Notes under the pieces: model-generated
Seen by the model: only the letters and a program-made list of their open reading frames with translations
Told to the model about the DNA's origin: nothing
Databases searched by the model: none
In this document: in pieces, positions 24,531 to 32,413 of the stretch
How the letters are laid out: each line of letters starts with the position of its first letter
How positions within the stretch are numbered: the stretch's first letter is position 1
Made by a program: the position numbers and the translations under genes
Assembly (NCBI GenBank): GCA_955652395.1
Contig: CATPBJ010000058.1
Location: 1 to 56,371 of the forward strand
Length of the DNA: 56,371 bases
Direction: 5' to 3'
DNA from: an uncultured Terriglobales bacterium
GTDB taxonomy: Bacteria > Acidobacteriota > Terriglobia > Terriglobales > Acidobacteriaceae

Positions 24531-26795
24531 TTAACGTGCCACTCGGGTCTGGGTAACAGTAGGGGATGTATTATTGCCTTCGACCAAAACCCTACCATCG
24601 TGTCTGAACAAAGTCAACGAAACCCCGGTGATCTTGCCCTGTTCGGCATCAAAAATGCTAGGCGAACCGCCCGTAAGGACAAACTTGTCGTCGGACGTGG
24701 TGTAAGCCAGCTGCTCGCCGGTCGCCCGGCGACCGGGTTGGATGATGAGCACCTGCTCCTTCGCAATGATGTGATCGATCTTTCCAGTTCCTGCTCCAGT
24801 TCCTGTAATCGATTGATTCGAGGTAGCTTGGTCTCGGGGCTGCAGGAATACATCCATCACCTTTGCCGTGATGGTCAAATCCGCCCCTTGGGCTTGCACC
24901 GCCTCTTCAAAGTGGGCTTTGCGCTCGGGGTCGGCATAGCTCAGTCTTTCGGAGGTGATCTTGACCGGAGTGACTTTTCCACTCTTTTCGATCTGGATCA
25001 GTACTGTGGACACCGGTTGAGTCGGCAATCCTTGCGCGACGACGGACCGGTGGTTGCGGTCAAACTGGATCGAGGGCGCCTGGATTACGTTGGCGTTCTG
25101 CCACAGGCGAGCGTCTCCGCTGTACAGGGCGACGGCCGGACTGCTGTGAGCCGTCATGGTGCGGGCAGTCACGTGAATGGGGTCGGACGCCGCCAGAAGG
25201 GCGCCGTTCGGCTGCGCCTTCAAGTCGCTGTATGTGCTCTTGACCTCGCCCTCGGCGAAGGCGTCACCGGTCGCACGATTCATACGCATGGTCCGGCTGG
25301 TCGTAGTCATGCCTCCATCGATGACGCGGGGAGCGCCGCTCAGTACCAGCATCTGGTCACCGGGAGTGTAGGTGGCGCGATCGCCCCAGGCTTTGCGGTC
25401 GCCGTCCGAGTAAGCGACGCCTCCTTGCTGCACGATCGAATCTATGCCGCTGCCCGGGTGGAAGGAGGCGTCAAGCAAATTGCTGGTGCTGATGCGATCC
25501 GGCTGGCCTGGAGTTTGTGACACGATGCGGGCATTGGGGGTGCCATGGACCGAGGCTAGCTGTCCCAAGTCATCAAAGACCGCTTGAAACTTGCCCGCCG
25601 TCACCAGTGTCTGCTGTCCGTTGCCTGGGGTTGGCCGGAGGGCTATCTGGGCGGCTCCCGAAGTGTCGGCCCGCCGCAGACGTCGGCCATCAGCCACTAG
25701 GAAATCTATGACCGACGCCGTGACCTCGACATCCTGCGCATTCGCCGATGCCGTGGCGAGATTCTGATGCTGCACCAGCCTGACGTTGTCCTGGCTATGC
25801 GCCGTGCTCAGCACGTTGTTCCTGGTGAAACTCAGGACAACCTGGCCGGCATTCCCTTGCATAGGCTGCGGCCCTGAATTCTCCACCCGGACATCTCCCG
25901 AGAAAGTGGCGGAACGTAGCGTGTCTTGCCGCTCGGCCATGAGGAGTTCCAGCTGGTTGGACTGGACCTTCTCCGATCCTGAGCCGGATGATTCGAATCG
26001 AACGTTGCCGGAGGCGAGAATGCGCTCCACCGTGTTGTCAGGCCGGAGAAAAAGTGTGCCCTTGTCGGCTGTGGCGCGCCGCCCGCCATTCTGCAGCCGC
26101 GGAAGATCGAGGTCAACCACCCGCGGGTTCTTGGTAATCGTGCCATGAATGGCGGTCAGCCGGGCAGGAGTGGCACCGTGGAAGGCGACGTCAATCTGCG
26201 ACTGCAAAGCAAGAATGGTGGTGCTGGCGGTGTAGCTGAGGCCCACGGCGGACCCGTTGGCCTGGGGCAGGCTGAACTCCACTTTTTCCTGGGTGAGGGC
26301 GTTCCCTGTCTTCTGGTTAAAGAGCAGGTTGGTAGTGGTGAGATGGACAGGATTTTTCAGCTCTTTGGGCGTCGCCTGGTCCGGATGAATCAAGCCTTCC
26401 GGGTTGGCTTCAAGATCCATCTGGACCTGGCCTCTGCCGATAACATCGCCGGATTGCGGGTCATATTCAAAATCTGCGCCGTAGATCTGGTCGAAGCGGC
26501 TGGAATCGCGCCCGTAGAGCGTGATGGTGACCTCATGCAGCTCGGCGTGACCGCCTTGCTTGTATTGCACCGCCTTGCTGGCCTGAATCTTGAATAGGGT
26601 ATGCCCCTGCTCGGAGCGGGAGACGGTGAAACCCTGCGCGCTCTGCTGGATTTCAATTCCGATTTTTGCCGGCACTTCCTTTAGCGCGTTTTGTACCTTG
26701 CTACGAGCGTAGAAATACACCACCGCCACCACCAATAGGAGGCCAATCGCGCCTGCCGCAAACCAGCGACGAAGGTGGGAAATCTGGACAGACAT
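24531..26795 (-). CDS. LptC-LptA fusion, LPS transport bridge protein
   Basis: 754 residues from ATG 26795; a TTG three codons upstream is also open. A single N-terminal TM helix (WFAAGAIGLLLVVAVVYFY) leads into an LptC-like periplasmic domain to about residue 190 (TLFKIQASKAVQYKQGGHAELHEVTITLYG). The rest holds several OstA/LptA-type beta-jellyroll units, for example DNTVERILASGNVRF, VLSGAPRVIDGG and FVLTGGSPSIFDAEQGKITG. In E. coli LptC and LptA are separate proteins of about 190 residues. One chain here could form most of the periplasmic LPS bridge. It abuts lptB with no gap. Confidence 0.85.
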   Translation of the reverse strand: MSVQISHLRRWFAAGAIGLLLVVAVVYFYARSKVQNALKEVPAKIGIEIQQSAQGFTVSRSEQGHTLFKIQASKAVQYKQGGHAELHEVTITLYGRDSSRFDQIYGADFEYDPQSGDVIGRGQVQMDLEANPEGLIHPDQATPKELKNPVHLTTTNLLFNQKTGNALTQEKVEFSLPQANGSAVGLSYTASTTILALQSQIDVAFHGATPARLTAIHGTITKNPRVVDLDLPRLQNGGRRATADKGTLFLRPDNTVERILASGNVRFESSGSGSEKVQSNQLELLMAERQDTLRSATFSGDVRVENSGPQPMQGNAGQVVLSFTRNNVLSTAHSQDNVRLVQHQNLATASANAQDVEVTASVIDFLVADGRRLRRADTSGAAQIALRPTPGNGQQTLVTAGKFQAVFDDLGQLASVHGTPNARIVSQTPGQPDRISTSNLLDASFHPGSGIDSIVQQGGVAYSDGDRKAWGDRATYTPGDQMLVLSGAPRVIDGGMTTTSRTMRMNRATGDAFAEGEVKSTYSDLKAQPNGALLAASDPIHVTARTMTAHSSPAVALYSGDARLWQNANVIQAPSIQFDRNHRSVVAQGLPTQPVSTVLIQIEKSGKVTPVKITSERLSYADPERKAHFEEAVQAQGADLTITAKVMDVFLQPRDQATSNQSITGTGAGTGKIDHIIAKEQVLIIQPGRRATGEQLAYTTSDDKFVLTGGSPSIFDAEQGKITGVSLTLFRHDGRVLVEGNNTSPTVTQTRVAR

Positions 26796-26906
26796 TAGAG
26801 ACAAGTCTACTTGAAGCTGGGGCGTCGCCTCTCAATACCCTTGGGTCGCACTCGCGGAATACCGGCGCTGAACAAGAATCCGGTCATCGTCTAAACTCAC
26901 ATCACC

Positions 26907-27697
26907 ATGAACCGGCAAGAGCCTGCCTTACTGGATTTGCAAAATATCTCCGTGATGCGTGGGCAGAAAACTGTGTTGGAGGATTTCAGCCTGTTGATCC
27001 GGGGTGACGAGCATGTGGCCATTCTGGGGCCGAACGGCTGCGGCAAGTCCACCCTGATCAAGACGATTACGCGGGAATGTTATCCCGTGGCGCGTGCAGG
27101 TTCGTCGATGACTATTCTGGGTCAGGAGCGCTGGGACGTCTTCGAGTTACGTTCGCTGTTGGGCATTGTGTCGAATGACCTCATGTCCAGGAGCTCCGGC
27201 GATGCCTGGGGACGCAATGTGGTCTTGTCTGGCTTCTTCAGCAGCGCACGCATCTTCCCCCATCATGTGGTTGATCCCAGGCACAGGAAACTCGCCGACG
27301 AAGCCCTGGAGCAGCTGCAAATATCGCACCTGGCGCAACGTCCGGTTTGCGAAATGTCCTCGGGCGAGGCGCGGAGGGTGCTTATCGCCCGCGCCCTGGT
27401 TCACAAGCCGCGAGCCTTTGCTATTCGATGAACCAAGTAACTCTCTCGACGTCTTCGCCCGGCATAGTTTGCGTCACAGCATGAGTGCGCTGGCAAATGC
27501 CGGCATCGGAATCATTCTGGTCACACACGATCTTTGCGACCTGATCCCGGAAATCGAGCGCGTGCTTCTGATGTCGAACGGGCGGATTATCGCGGACGGA
27601 CCGAAAGAGCAGATGCTTCAGCCGGATCATCTGGAAGAATTTATTCGAGACCAAAATGGAAGTGGACCAGCGCAATGGTTACTACCACATGTGGTGA
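26907..27697 (+). pseudogene. ABC transporter ATP-binding protein, two single-base frameshifts
   Basis: Three consecutive frames rebuild one ABC ATPase of about 262 residues in the ModF/YlmA-like group. Frame 1 from ATG 26907 holds Walker A GPNGCGKSTL and signature MSSGEARRVLIARAL. Frame 2 restores LLFDEPSNSLD (Walker B) and the His switch VTHDLCDLIPEIERV. Frame 3 restores the family-typical end RNGYYHMW and a stop at 27697. Each shift is explained by one extra T, in TTT at 27417-27419 and in TTT at 27640-27642. No permease lies beside it. Either a decaying gene or an assembly error. Confidence 0.8.
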
Positions 27698-27765
27698 AGA
27701 CAATACGGCATCGTCGAAAGTGCTGCATTTGTTAAAGGCAGTTCTCGGATACGAGCAACCAGTTC

Positions 27766-29730
27766 TCAGCTCTGTGCAAGGGGAGGACTCTCGACCGACC
27801 GCGACTTACAACCCGGCCGACTTCCTGGTTCCGCTGCCGAACTGAAATCCCGCAGTGAGAGTTGCAGGCCGCCGTACTCCGGGTGATCGTTATTCTCGAT
27901 GGTGAAGGCGATGTCGAGTGCATCGTTGGGGAGCAGGCCAGCCTGCTGACAGCGCTCCGCCATGTGCCAGCCCAGGGCATCGAAGGTAATGGCTTGGCGC
28001 CACTTACTGTCCGTCTCTTGCCGGTTGTCCGTTGCCGTCCGCACTTCACTTCGGGGCAAAGCGGCGGAGTCTGGATCACCGCGAGGAGTGGTGAGGATGT
28101 CGAGGTCTGGCCTGTCAAAGTTGGGGCCGCGCAACAGCGATCCAATTGCGGGTGCCACCTTCATCTTCACATGCTTGTCTTTGATGATGCGAGGAGAGGC
28201 CATGAGGCGGACGCTGCGGGCGGCGAAAACAGGCTGGGGATTGCCTACGCCAAATGGCTCCAGCCTCTCGAGAAGGTTGAAGAGCTCGGGAGTCACTTGG
28301 TCAAGCGATAGTTCGGCATCAAAGTTGAGCGAAGGTTTGAAGTCGGCAAGCGTCAGACGCGCCCGCGCATAGTCATCAAGGTGGGCTCGCAGTTCAGGCA
28401 GATTTGCGGCGGGCAGCGAGAAGCCGACAGCGTAGGCGTGTCCACCGTAACGCGTGAACAGGCCCGCGCACGACTCGAGCGCATTCAGCAGGTGAAACCC
28501 GGGGATCGAACGGCCCGAGCCGTGAGCTTCCTCGCCATTCCGCGAAATCACCAGCGCCGGACGTCCATAGCGTTCCACCACCCGCGTCGCAGTGATGCCG
28601 ATCACGCCGCGGTGCCAGCTCTCGCCGTCGATCACGATGCAGAAAGCCTCGCGCAACGCGGGCTGTTCTTCGAAATGCGATGTGATTGACTGCAATATAC
28701 GACGCTCTTCCTCCTGCCGGTCGCCGTTGAGTTGATCGAGCTTGCCGGCAATTTCACGAGCACGGACGGGATCTTTCACGCTGAAGAGTTCAATGACGTC
28801 GCGGGCCACATCCATGCGGCCGGCGGCATTGATGCGCGGCGCGATCCGGAATGCGACTTCGCCGGACGTGAGCGTGCGGCCATGGCTCAGGTGCGCGACT
28901 TCGAGCAGCGCCCTGAGTCCGGGATTGACGGGCGAACTCAGACCTTCCAATCCTAATTTGGCGAAAACTCGATTTTCTCCGGTTAGGGGCACGGCGTCGG
29001 CGATAGTGGCGATTGCCACCACTTTCATGAACGACTTCAACAGACGCATCCGGTCGCCTTCCGGAACTCTCCGCTCGATCAGACCCTGGGCCAGTTTGAA
29101 AGCGACGCCTGCACCACACAAAGCCTTGCACGGATAAGTACAACCGGGCTGAATAGGATTGATGACAGCGAGCGCAGCCGGAATGCCCTGCGGACCAGGA
29201 AGGTGATGGTCGGTGACGATCAAGTCCAGGCCCAGCCGCCGGGCAGTCTCGGCCGGAGCCAAGGCGCGGATACCCATATCGACGCTAATGATGAGCCTGA
29301 TGCCGGCAGCCGCGGCCCGCTCGATGACATCGTCACGCATATCGTAGCCGTCGCGGATGCGGTGCGGAACGTGAAATTCAGGCGTGCCGCCGCATAACTC
29401 AATTGCGGTCTTAAGGACTATGATCGCAGTCGTGCCATCAACGTCGTAGTCGCCGTAGATCAGGATCGGTTCCTTGTTCTCGATAGCGGCTTCAATCCGG
29501 TCGACTGCAGTCTTCATGCCAGCCATTAAATAAGGCGAATGTAAATGATACAGTGCAGGAGCCAGGAATCGTTCGGCAGCTTCGGCTTCGTCTATGCCGC
29601 GCATAACAAGCAGGCGGGAGAGGGTCGAAGCGATGTGGGGATCTTTCAGGCGAAGCGATGGTTGAGATCCCAATTCCGCCGCGAGACGTTCAACAGCAGC
29701 CGAGTCGGCGGTTTTTAATTCCCAGCGCAT
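27766..29730 (-). CDS. recJ: Single-stranded-DNA exonuclease RecJ
   Basis: 654 residues. DHH-domain motifs are in order: YGDYDVDGTTA, VDMGI, VTDHHLPGPQG, then the DHHA1 region with SGRSIPGFHLLNALES and YGGHAYAVGFSL. The OB-fold and C-terminal part extend to residue 630. RecJ degrades ssDNA 5' to 3' in RecFOR recombination and mismatch repair. A short Ser/Pro tail replaces the usual end. The gene converges on the frameshifted ABC gene; a small hypothetical gene lies upstream on the same strand behind a REP-like cluster. Confidence 0.93.
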   Translation of the reverse strand: MRWELKTADSAAVERLAAELGSQPSLRLKDPHIASTLSRLLVMRGIDEAEAAERFLAPALYHLHSPYLMAGMKTAVDRIEAAIENKEPILIYGDYDVDGTTAIIVLKTAIELCGGTPEFHVPHRIRDGYDMRDDVIERAAAAGIRLIISVDMGIRALAPAETARRLGLDLIVTDHHLPGPQGIPAALAVINPIQPGCTYPCKALCGAGVAFKLAQGLIERRVPEGDRMRLLKSFMKVVAIATIADAVPLTGENRVFAKLGLEGLSSPVNPGLRALLEVAHLSHGRTLTSGEVAFRIAPRINAAGRMDVARDVIELFSVKDPVRAREIAGKLDQLNGDRQEEERRILQSITSHFEEQPALREAFCIVIDGESWHRGVIGITATRVVERYGRPALVISRNGEEAHGSGRSIPGFHLLNALESCAGLFTRYGGHAYAVGFSLPAANLPELRAHLDDYARARLTLADFKPSLNFDAELSLDQVTPELFNLLERLEPFGVGNPQPVFAARSVRLMASPRIIKDKHVKMKVAPAIGSLLRGPNFDRPDLDILTTPRGDPDSAALPRSEVRTATDNRQETDSKWRQAITFDALGWHMAERCQQAGLLPNDALDIAFTIENNDHPEYGGLQLSLRDFSSAAEPGSRPGCKSRSVESPPLAQS

Positions 29731-29770
29731 TGAGCAGAAAAGTTTCAGAAATTGATTATAGCGGTGGTGG

Positions 29771-29816
29771 GTGGCCGAGCTTCGCTCGGCCGGACGGGCG
29801 GGACGCCGGTCCCTCC
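29771..29816. repeat. GC-rich REP-like palindrome cluster upstream of recJ
   Basis: GGCCGAGC-TTC-GCTCGGCC is a perfect 8-bp stem with a 3-nt loop, followed by the imperfect inverted word GGACGGGC...GCCGGTCC. It resembles the cluster at 21113-21176, sharing the GCCGAGC/GCTCGGC core. It lies between two minus-strand genes. Confidence 0.6.
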
Positions 29817-29828
29817 ATAATATGAAAG

Positions 29829-30305
29829 TCAGTTTTCCTCGTCCTGGTCGGGTTCGTCGATGGGAATGCCGCCAAAGTCTTCGGACAATTCCAGCAGGCG
29901 CTGGTAGTGGTTGTACCAGTCGGTGGAAGCTTCGTAGACCATCATGATGCCTTGGTGGGCGAAGCCAAGCTGGACGAAGCCGGTCTTGCCGATGTATGTG
30001 CGCAGCCAGCGCGCCTCGTCGACGTCTTCATCGTTGGTGAACTCGGCGTGGCTCAGTCGCTCGATCATCTGGTCGAGCTCTTCCCGGCGCAGCATCCATG
30101 AGTCCATAGTGAGGAAAGGGGCTGCGGCGGCCTTGGCCAGTTCGACGAAGTCCTTCCAACTGTCGGCATTGTCTTCGGTTTTCCAGACCACGCTGGGCAC
30201 TTCTTCATAGTCGACATAGCCGTGAAAGCGGCGCATGCCGTGGCCTTCAATGAAGGCAATCATGTCGTCTTTGAGTCCAGCCAGGTTGTCGGGCGCGGGA
30301 GACAT
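29829..30305 (-). CDS. Conserved hypothetical acidic protein
   Basis: 158 residues from ATG 30305. A start at 30359 would add 18 mostly hydrophobic residues, but the core begins MSPAPDNLAGLKDDMIAFIEGHGMRRFHGYVDYEEVPSVVW. The protein is acidic, soluble and all within the cytosol, ending EPDQDEEN. I do not recognise a named family, though the highly conserved-looking W/F/Y pattern suggests a genuine protein. No SD-like sequence is clear. It is divergent from the DUF507 pair. Confidence 0.7.
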   Translation of the reverse strand: MSPAPDNLAGLKDDMIAFIEGHGMRRFHGYVDYEEVPSVVWKTEDNADSWKDFVELAKAAAAPFLTMDSWMLRREELDQMIERLSHAEFTNDEDVDEARWLRTYIGKTGFVQLGFAHQGIMMVYEASTDWYNHYQRLLELSEDFGGIPIDEPDQDEEN

Positions 30306-30355
30306 AAAGGGTTCGATCAATTCTGCATTGTATGCCTGAATAAGGAGAAAAATCA

Positions 30356-30476
30356 GCATTCAGCACTCGGCCAATATTGTTTCTCGCTGCGGATCCGGCG
30401 TATGCGATCTACGAACGCATGAGCGACTCCGGCTCTCTCTCGCACGGATGAATGCTGACGGCTGAGTGCTGAATGC
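30356..30476. repeat. Heptad inverted repeat flanking a divergent promoter region, site E
   Basis: GCATTCAGCACTCGGCC at 30356-30372 pairs with GGCTGAGTGCTGAATGC at 30460-30476 with one mismatch. The right arm continues leftward in the same words (GCTGACG, GCTGAGT, GCTGAAT). The arms are 87 bp apart and sit between divergently transcribed genes, so termination is not the obvious role. Confidence 0.75.
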
Positions 30477-30523
30477 TTCCTGTGCTACACTACCTGTTTC
30501 GCACACGACAACCGATCCGCGCT

Positions 30524-30802
30524 ATGTTTCTGTCCAAAGAGTATGTGGGCTATCTGGCCCGCGAAGTCACCAAAAAGCTGATTGCGGGCGGGCATATCGA
30601 AACCAAGGCCGTTTCTGCGGTCACGGAGAAGGTGCATGCAGCCATGCTCGAGGAGTTGTCGCTCGAGGACCGCATCAATGATGAAGTGCGCGTCATTCTG
30701 GAAGCGTATTCGGAAGAGATGCGCCGGACCGGCGCCAACTATCAGGAAATGTTTCGCAAGGTAAAGAGCGAGCTTACCCGGAAGTACAAGGCGGTGCTGT
30801 GA
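30524..30802 (+). CDS. DUF507 protein, first of a pair
   Basis: 92 residues from ATG 30524; an upstream ATG at 30473 adds a non-conserved leader that runs through repeat site E. MFLSKEYVGYLAREVTKKLIAGG ... YQEMFRKVKSELTRKYKAVL is the DUF507 family, found in Acidobacteriota, Deltaproteobacteria-like groups and Aquificota. Helical and charged; function unknown. Its TGA overlaps the GTG of the second DUF507 gene by 4 nt (30799-30802), so the two are translationally coupled and probably form a complex. Confidence 0.85.
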   Translation: MFLSKEYVGYLAREVTKKLIAGGHIETKAVSAVTEKVHAAMLEELSLEDRINDEVRVILEAYSEEMRRTGANYQEMFRKVKSELTRKYKAVL

Positions 30803-31074
30803 GAGTCAGCCGGGACAAGGTCAACAAGGTGGCGCACGTGGTCACGGACGCGCTGGCTGAACTTGACGCGGTGGATTTCGTCGAAGATCGGAACACCATT
30901 CGGCTCGAAGTGCGCAAGATTCTCGAAGACCTGTTGAACCAGGAAGCAAAAATCGACCAGACCGCTCGCCTGAAGATCGAAAGCCAGAAGCGCACGATTC
31001 TCGAAGGCAGCCAGGAGTGGGACATCCTTTACCGCAAGTACTACAACGAAGAAGTGAAGAAGCTGGGAATCTAA
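30799..31074 (+). CDS. DUF507 protein, second of a pair
   Basis: 91 residues from GTG 30799. MRVSRDKVNKVAHVVTDALAELDAVDFVEDRNTIRLEVRKILEDLL ... DILYRKYYNEEVKKLGI is again DUF507, diverged from its partner. The 4-nt overlap and common length argue for a tandem duplication followed by specialisation, and for a heteromer. Function unknown. queG begins 214 bp further on the same strand. Confidence 0.85.
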   Translation: MRVSRDKVNKVAHVVTDALAELDAVDFVEDRNTIRLEVRKILEDLLNQEAKIDQTARLKIESQKRTILEGSQEWDILYRKYYNEEVKKLGI

Positions 31075-31288
31075 TTCTTCTGGTTTACGTCGTCAGTCCC
31101 TGCTCCCGCAAGACTCCCCAAACCATCGATGGATGAGGATACACTCACCCGGCACCGTCTCGTGGAATAGTATGTAGCTGGGACTTTGATCATTGGATTA
31201 ATAAGATCGAATACTAGAATATAGGAATTTCAGATCGGGAAACTACCCGAATGTGGATAGCGCGAGCGTCTAAGCCATCGATTTCGAG

Positions 31289-32374
31289 ATGAAACAGAAC
31301 GTCCAAATTACGAGCTTCGTGAAGCAGGCCGCAGGCCAAGCCGGCTTCGAACTCGCCGGAGTCGCTCCAGTCCACGACTTCGGCGAATTGGATCGCTTTC
31401 GAGAGTGGATCGCTGCCGGGCGTGCCGGAGAAATGCAATACATGGAAGCCCGCAATGATTCAGGCGCCCTCCAGCGCGCGTCGTTGCGATCGACCTTGCC
31501 CTGGGTGCGCAGCGTGATCGTCTGTGCCATCAACTACAACACCGCTCAGCCTTACTCCACTGATGTGGATGATCCGCAACGAGGATGGATTTCCCGGTAT
31601 GCGTGGGGACAGCAGGATTATCACGAAGCGGTGCTGGAGCGGCTGCGGGCTGTGGAGGGCAAGTTGCGCGGTGCCCTCGGCGGATCGCAAACCACGGACC
31701 TGCAAGCCCGTTGCTATGTAGACACTGGTCCCCTGGTCGAGCGTGTCTACGCCAAATACGCGGGGATCGGGTGGATTGGAAAGAACACCTGCATCCTCAA
31801 TCAGAAGCTGGGGTCGTGGCTGTTTTTGGGCGTCATCCTGACCTCGCTCGAACTGGAACCTGATTTGCCGGCACCCGACCGCTGTGGTACCTGCACCCGC
31901 TGCATCGATGCCTGCCCCACCGATGCGCTGGTTGCGCCCTATCAACTGGATGCGAATCGTTGCATTTCGTACCTCACCATCGAAAAGCGGAGCGCCATCG
32001 CTGAAGACATACGTCCGGGCATGGGTCACGAGGTGTTTGGGTGCGACATCTGCCAGGATGTGTGTCCCTGGAATCGCAAAGCTCCAGCTAGCGGCGCAGC
32101 GGAATTTCAGCCGCGGGAAGGACTGGTCAATCCCGCGCTGGAATGGCTGGCTGGAATAACGGCCGAAGAGTTCCGGGAAAAGTTTCGCGGCTCCGCCGTG
32201 CGACGTGCCAAGCGCAGCGGCTTGCGGCGAAATGCGGTGATCGCCATGGGCAACAGTGGAGACCGGCGCTTTGAGCCCTTACTGGAGAAGTTGAAAACAG
32301 ACGAAGATGAAGTTGTAGCGGAAAGCGCGGAATGGGCGGCCAAAAGGCTCTTGAGCGAAGCGCCACCGTGGTAG
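31289..32374 (+). CDS. queG: Epoxyqueuosine reductase
   Basis: 361 residues. DUF1730 N-terminal domain with cobalamin-binding residues, then two 4Fe-4S clusters: CGTCTRCIDACPTDAL and CDICQDVCPWNRKAP. A short HEAT-like tail (FEPLLEKLKTDEDEVVAESAEWAAKRL) ends the protein, as in the crystallised QueG. It catalyses the last step of queuosine formation on tRNA, reducing epoxyqueuosine with cobalamin and iron-sulfur clusters. No other que gene lies here. The downstream DUF1570 gene begins 39 bp after the stop and may be co-transcribed. Confidence 0.95.
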   Translation: MKQNVQITSFVKQAAGQAGFELAGVAPVHDFGELDRFREWIAAGRAGEMQYMEARNDSGALQRASLRSTLPWVRSVIVCAINYNTAQPYSTDVDDPQRGWISRYAWGQQDYHEAVLERLRAVEGKLRGALGGSQTTDLQARCYVDTGPLVERVYAKYAGIGWIGKNTCILNQKLGSWLFLGVILTSLELEPDLPAPDRCGTCTRCIDACPTDALVAPYQLDANRCISYLTIEKRSAIAEDIRPGMGHEVFGCDICQDVCPWNRKAPASGAAEFQPREGLVNPALEWLAGITAEEFREKFRGSAVRRAKRSGLRRNAVIAMGNSGDRRFEPLLEKLKTDEDEVVAESAEWAAKRLLSEAPPW

Positions 32375-32413
32375 CATCGGGTCAATGTGGAGTGCTCGTT
32401 CAGCGATTCGATC

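Noticed and set aside
27410-27650. Programmed ribosomal frameshifting in the ABC gene
   Set aside because: No slippery heptamer, stimulatory stem or internal SD is evident, and two shifts would be needed.
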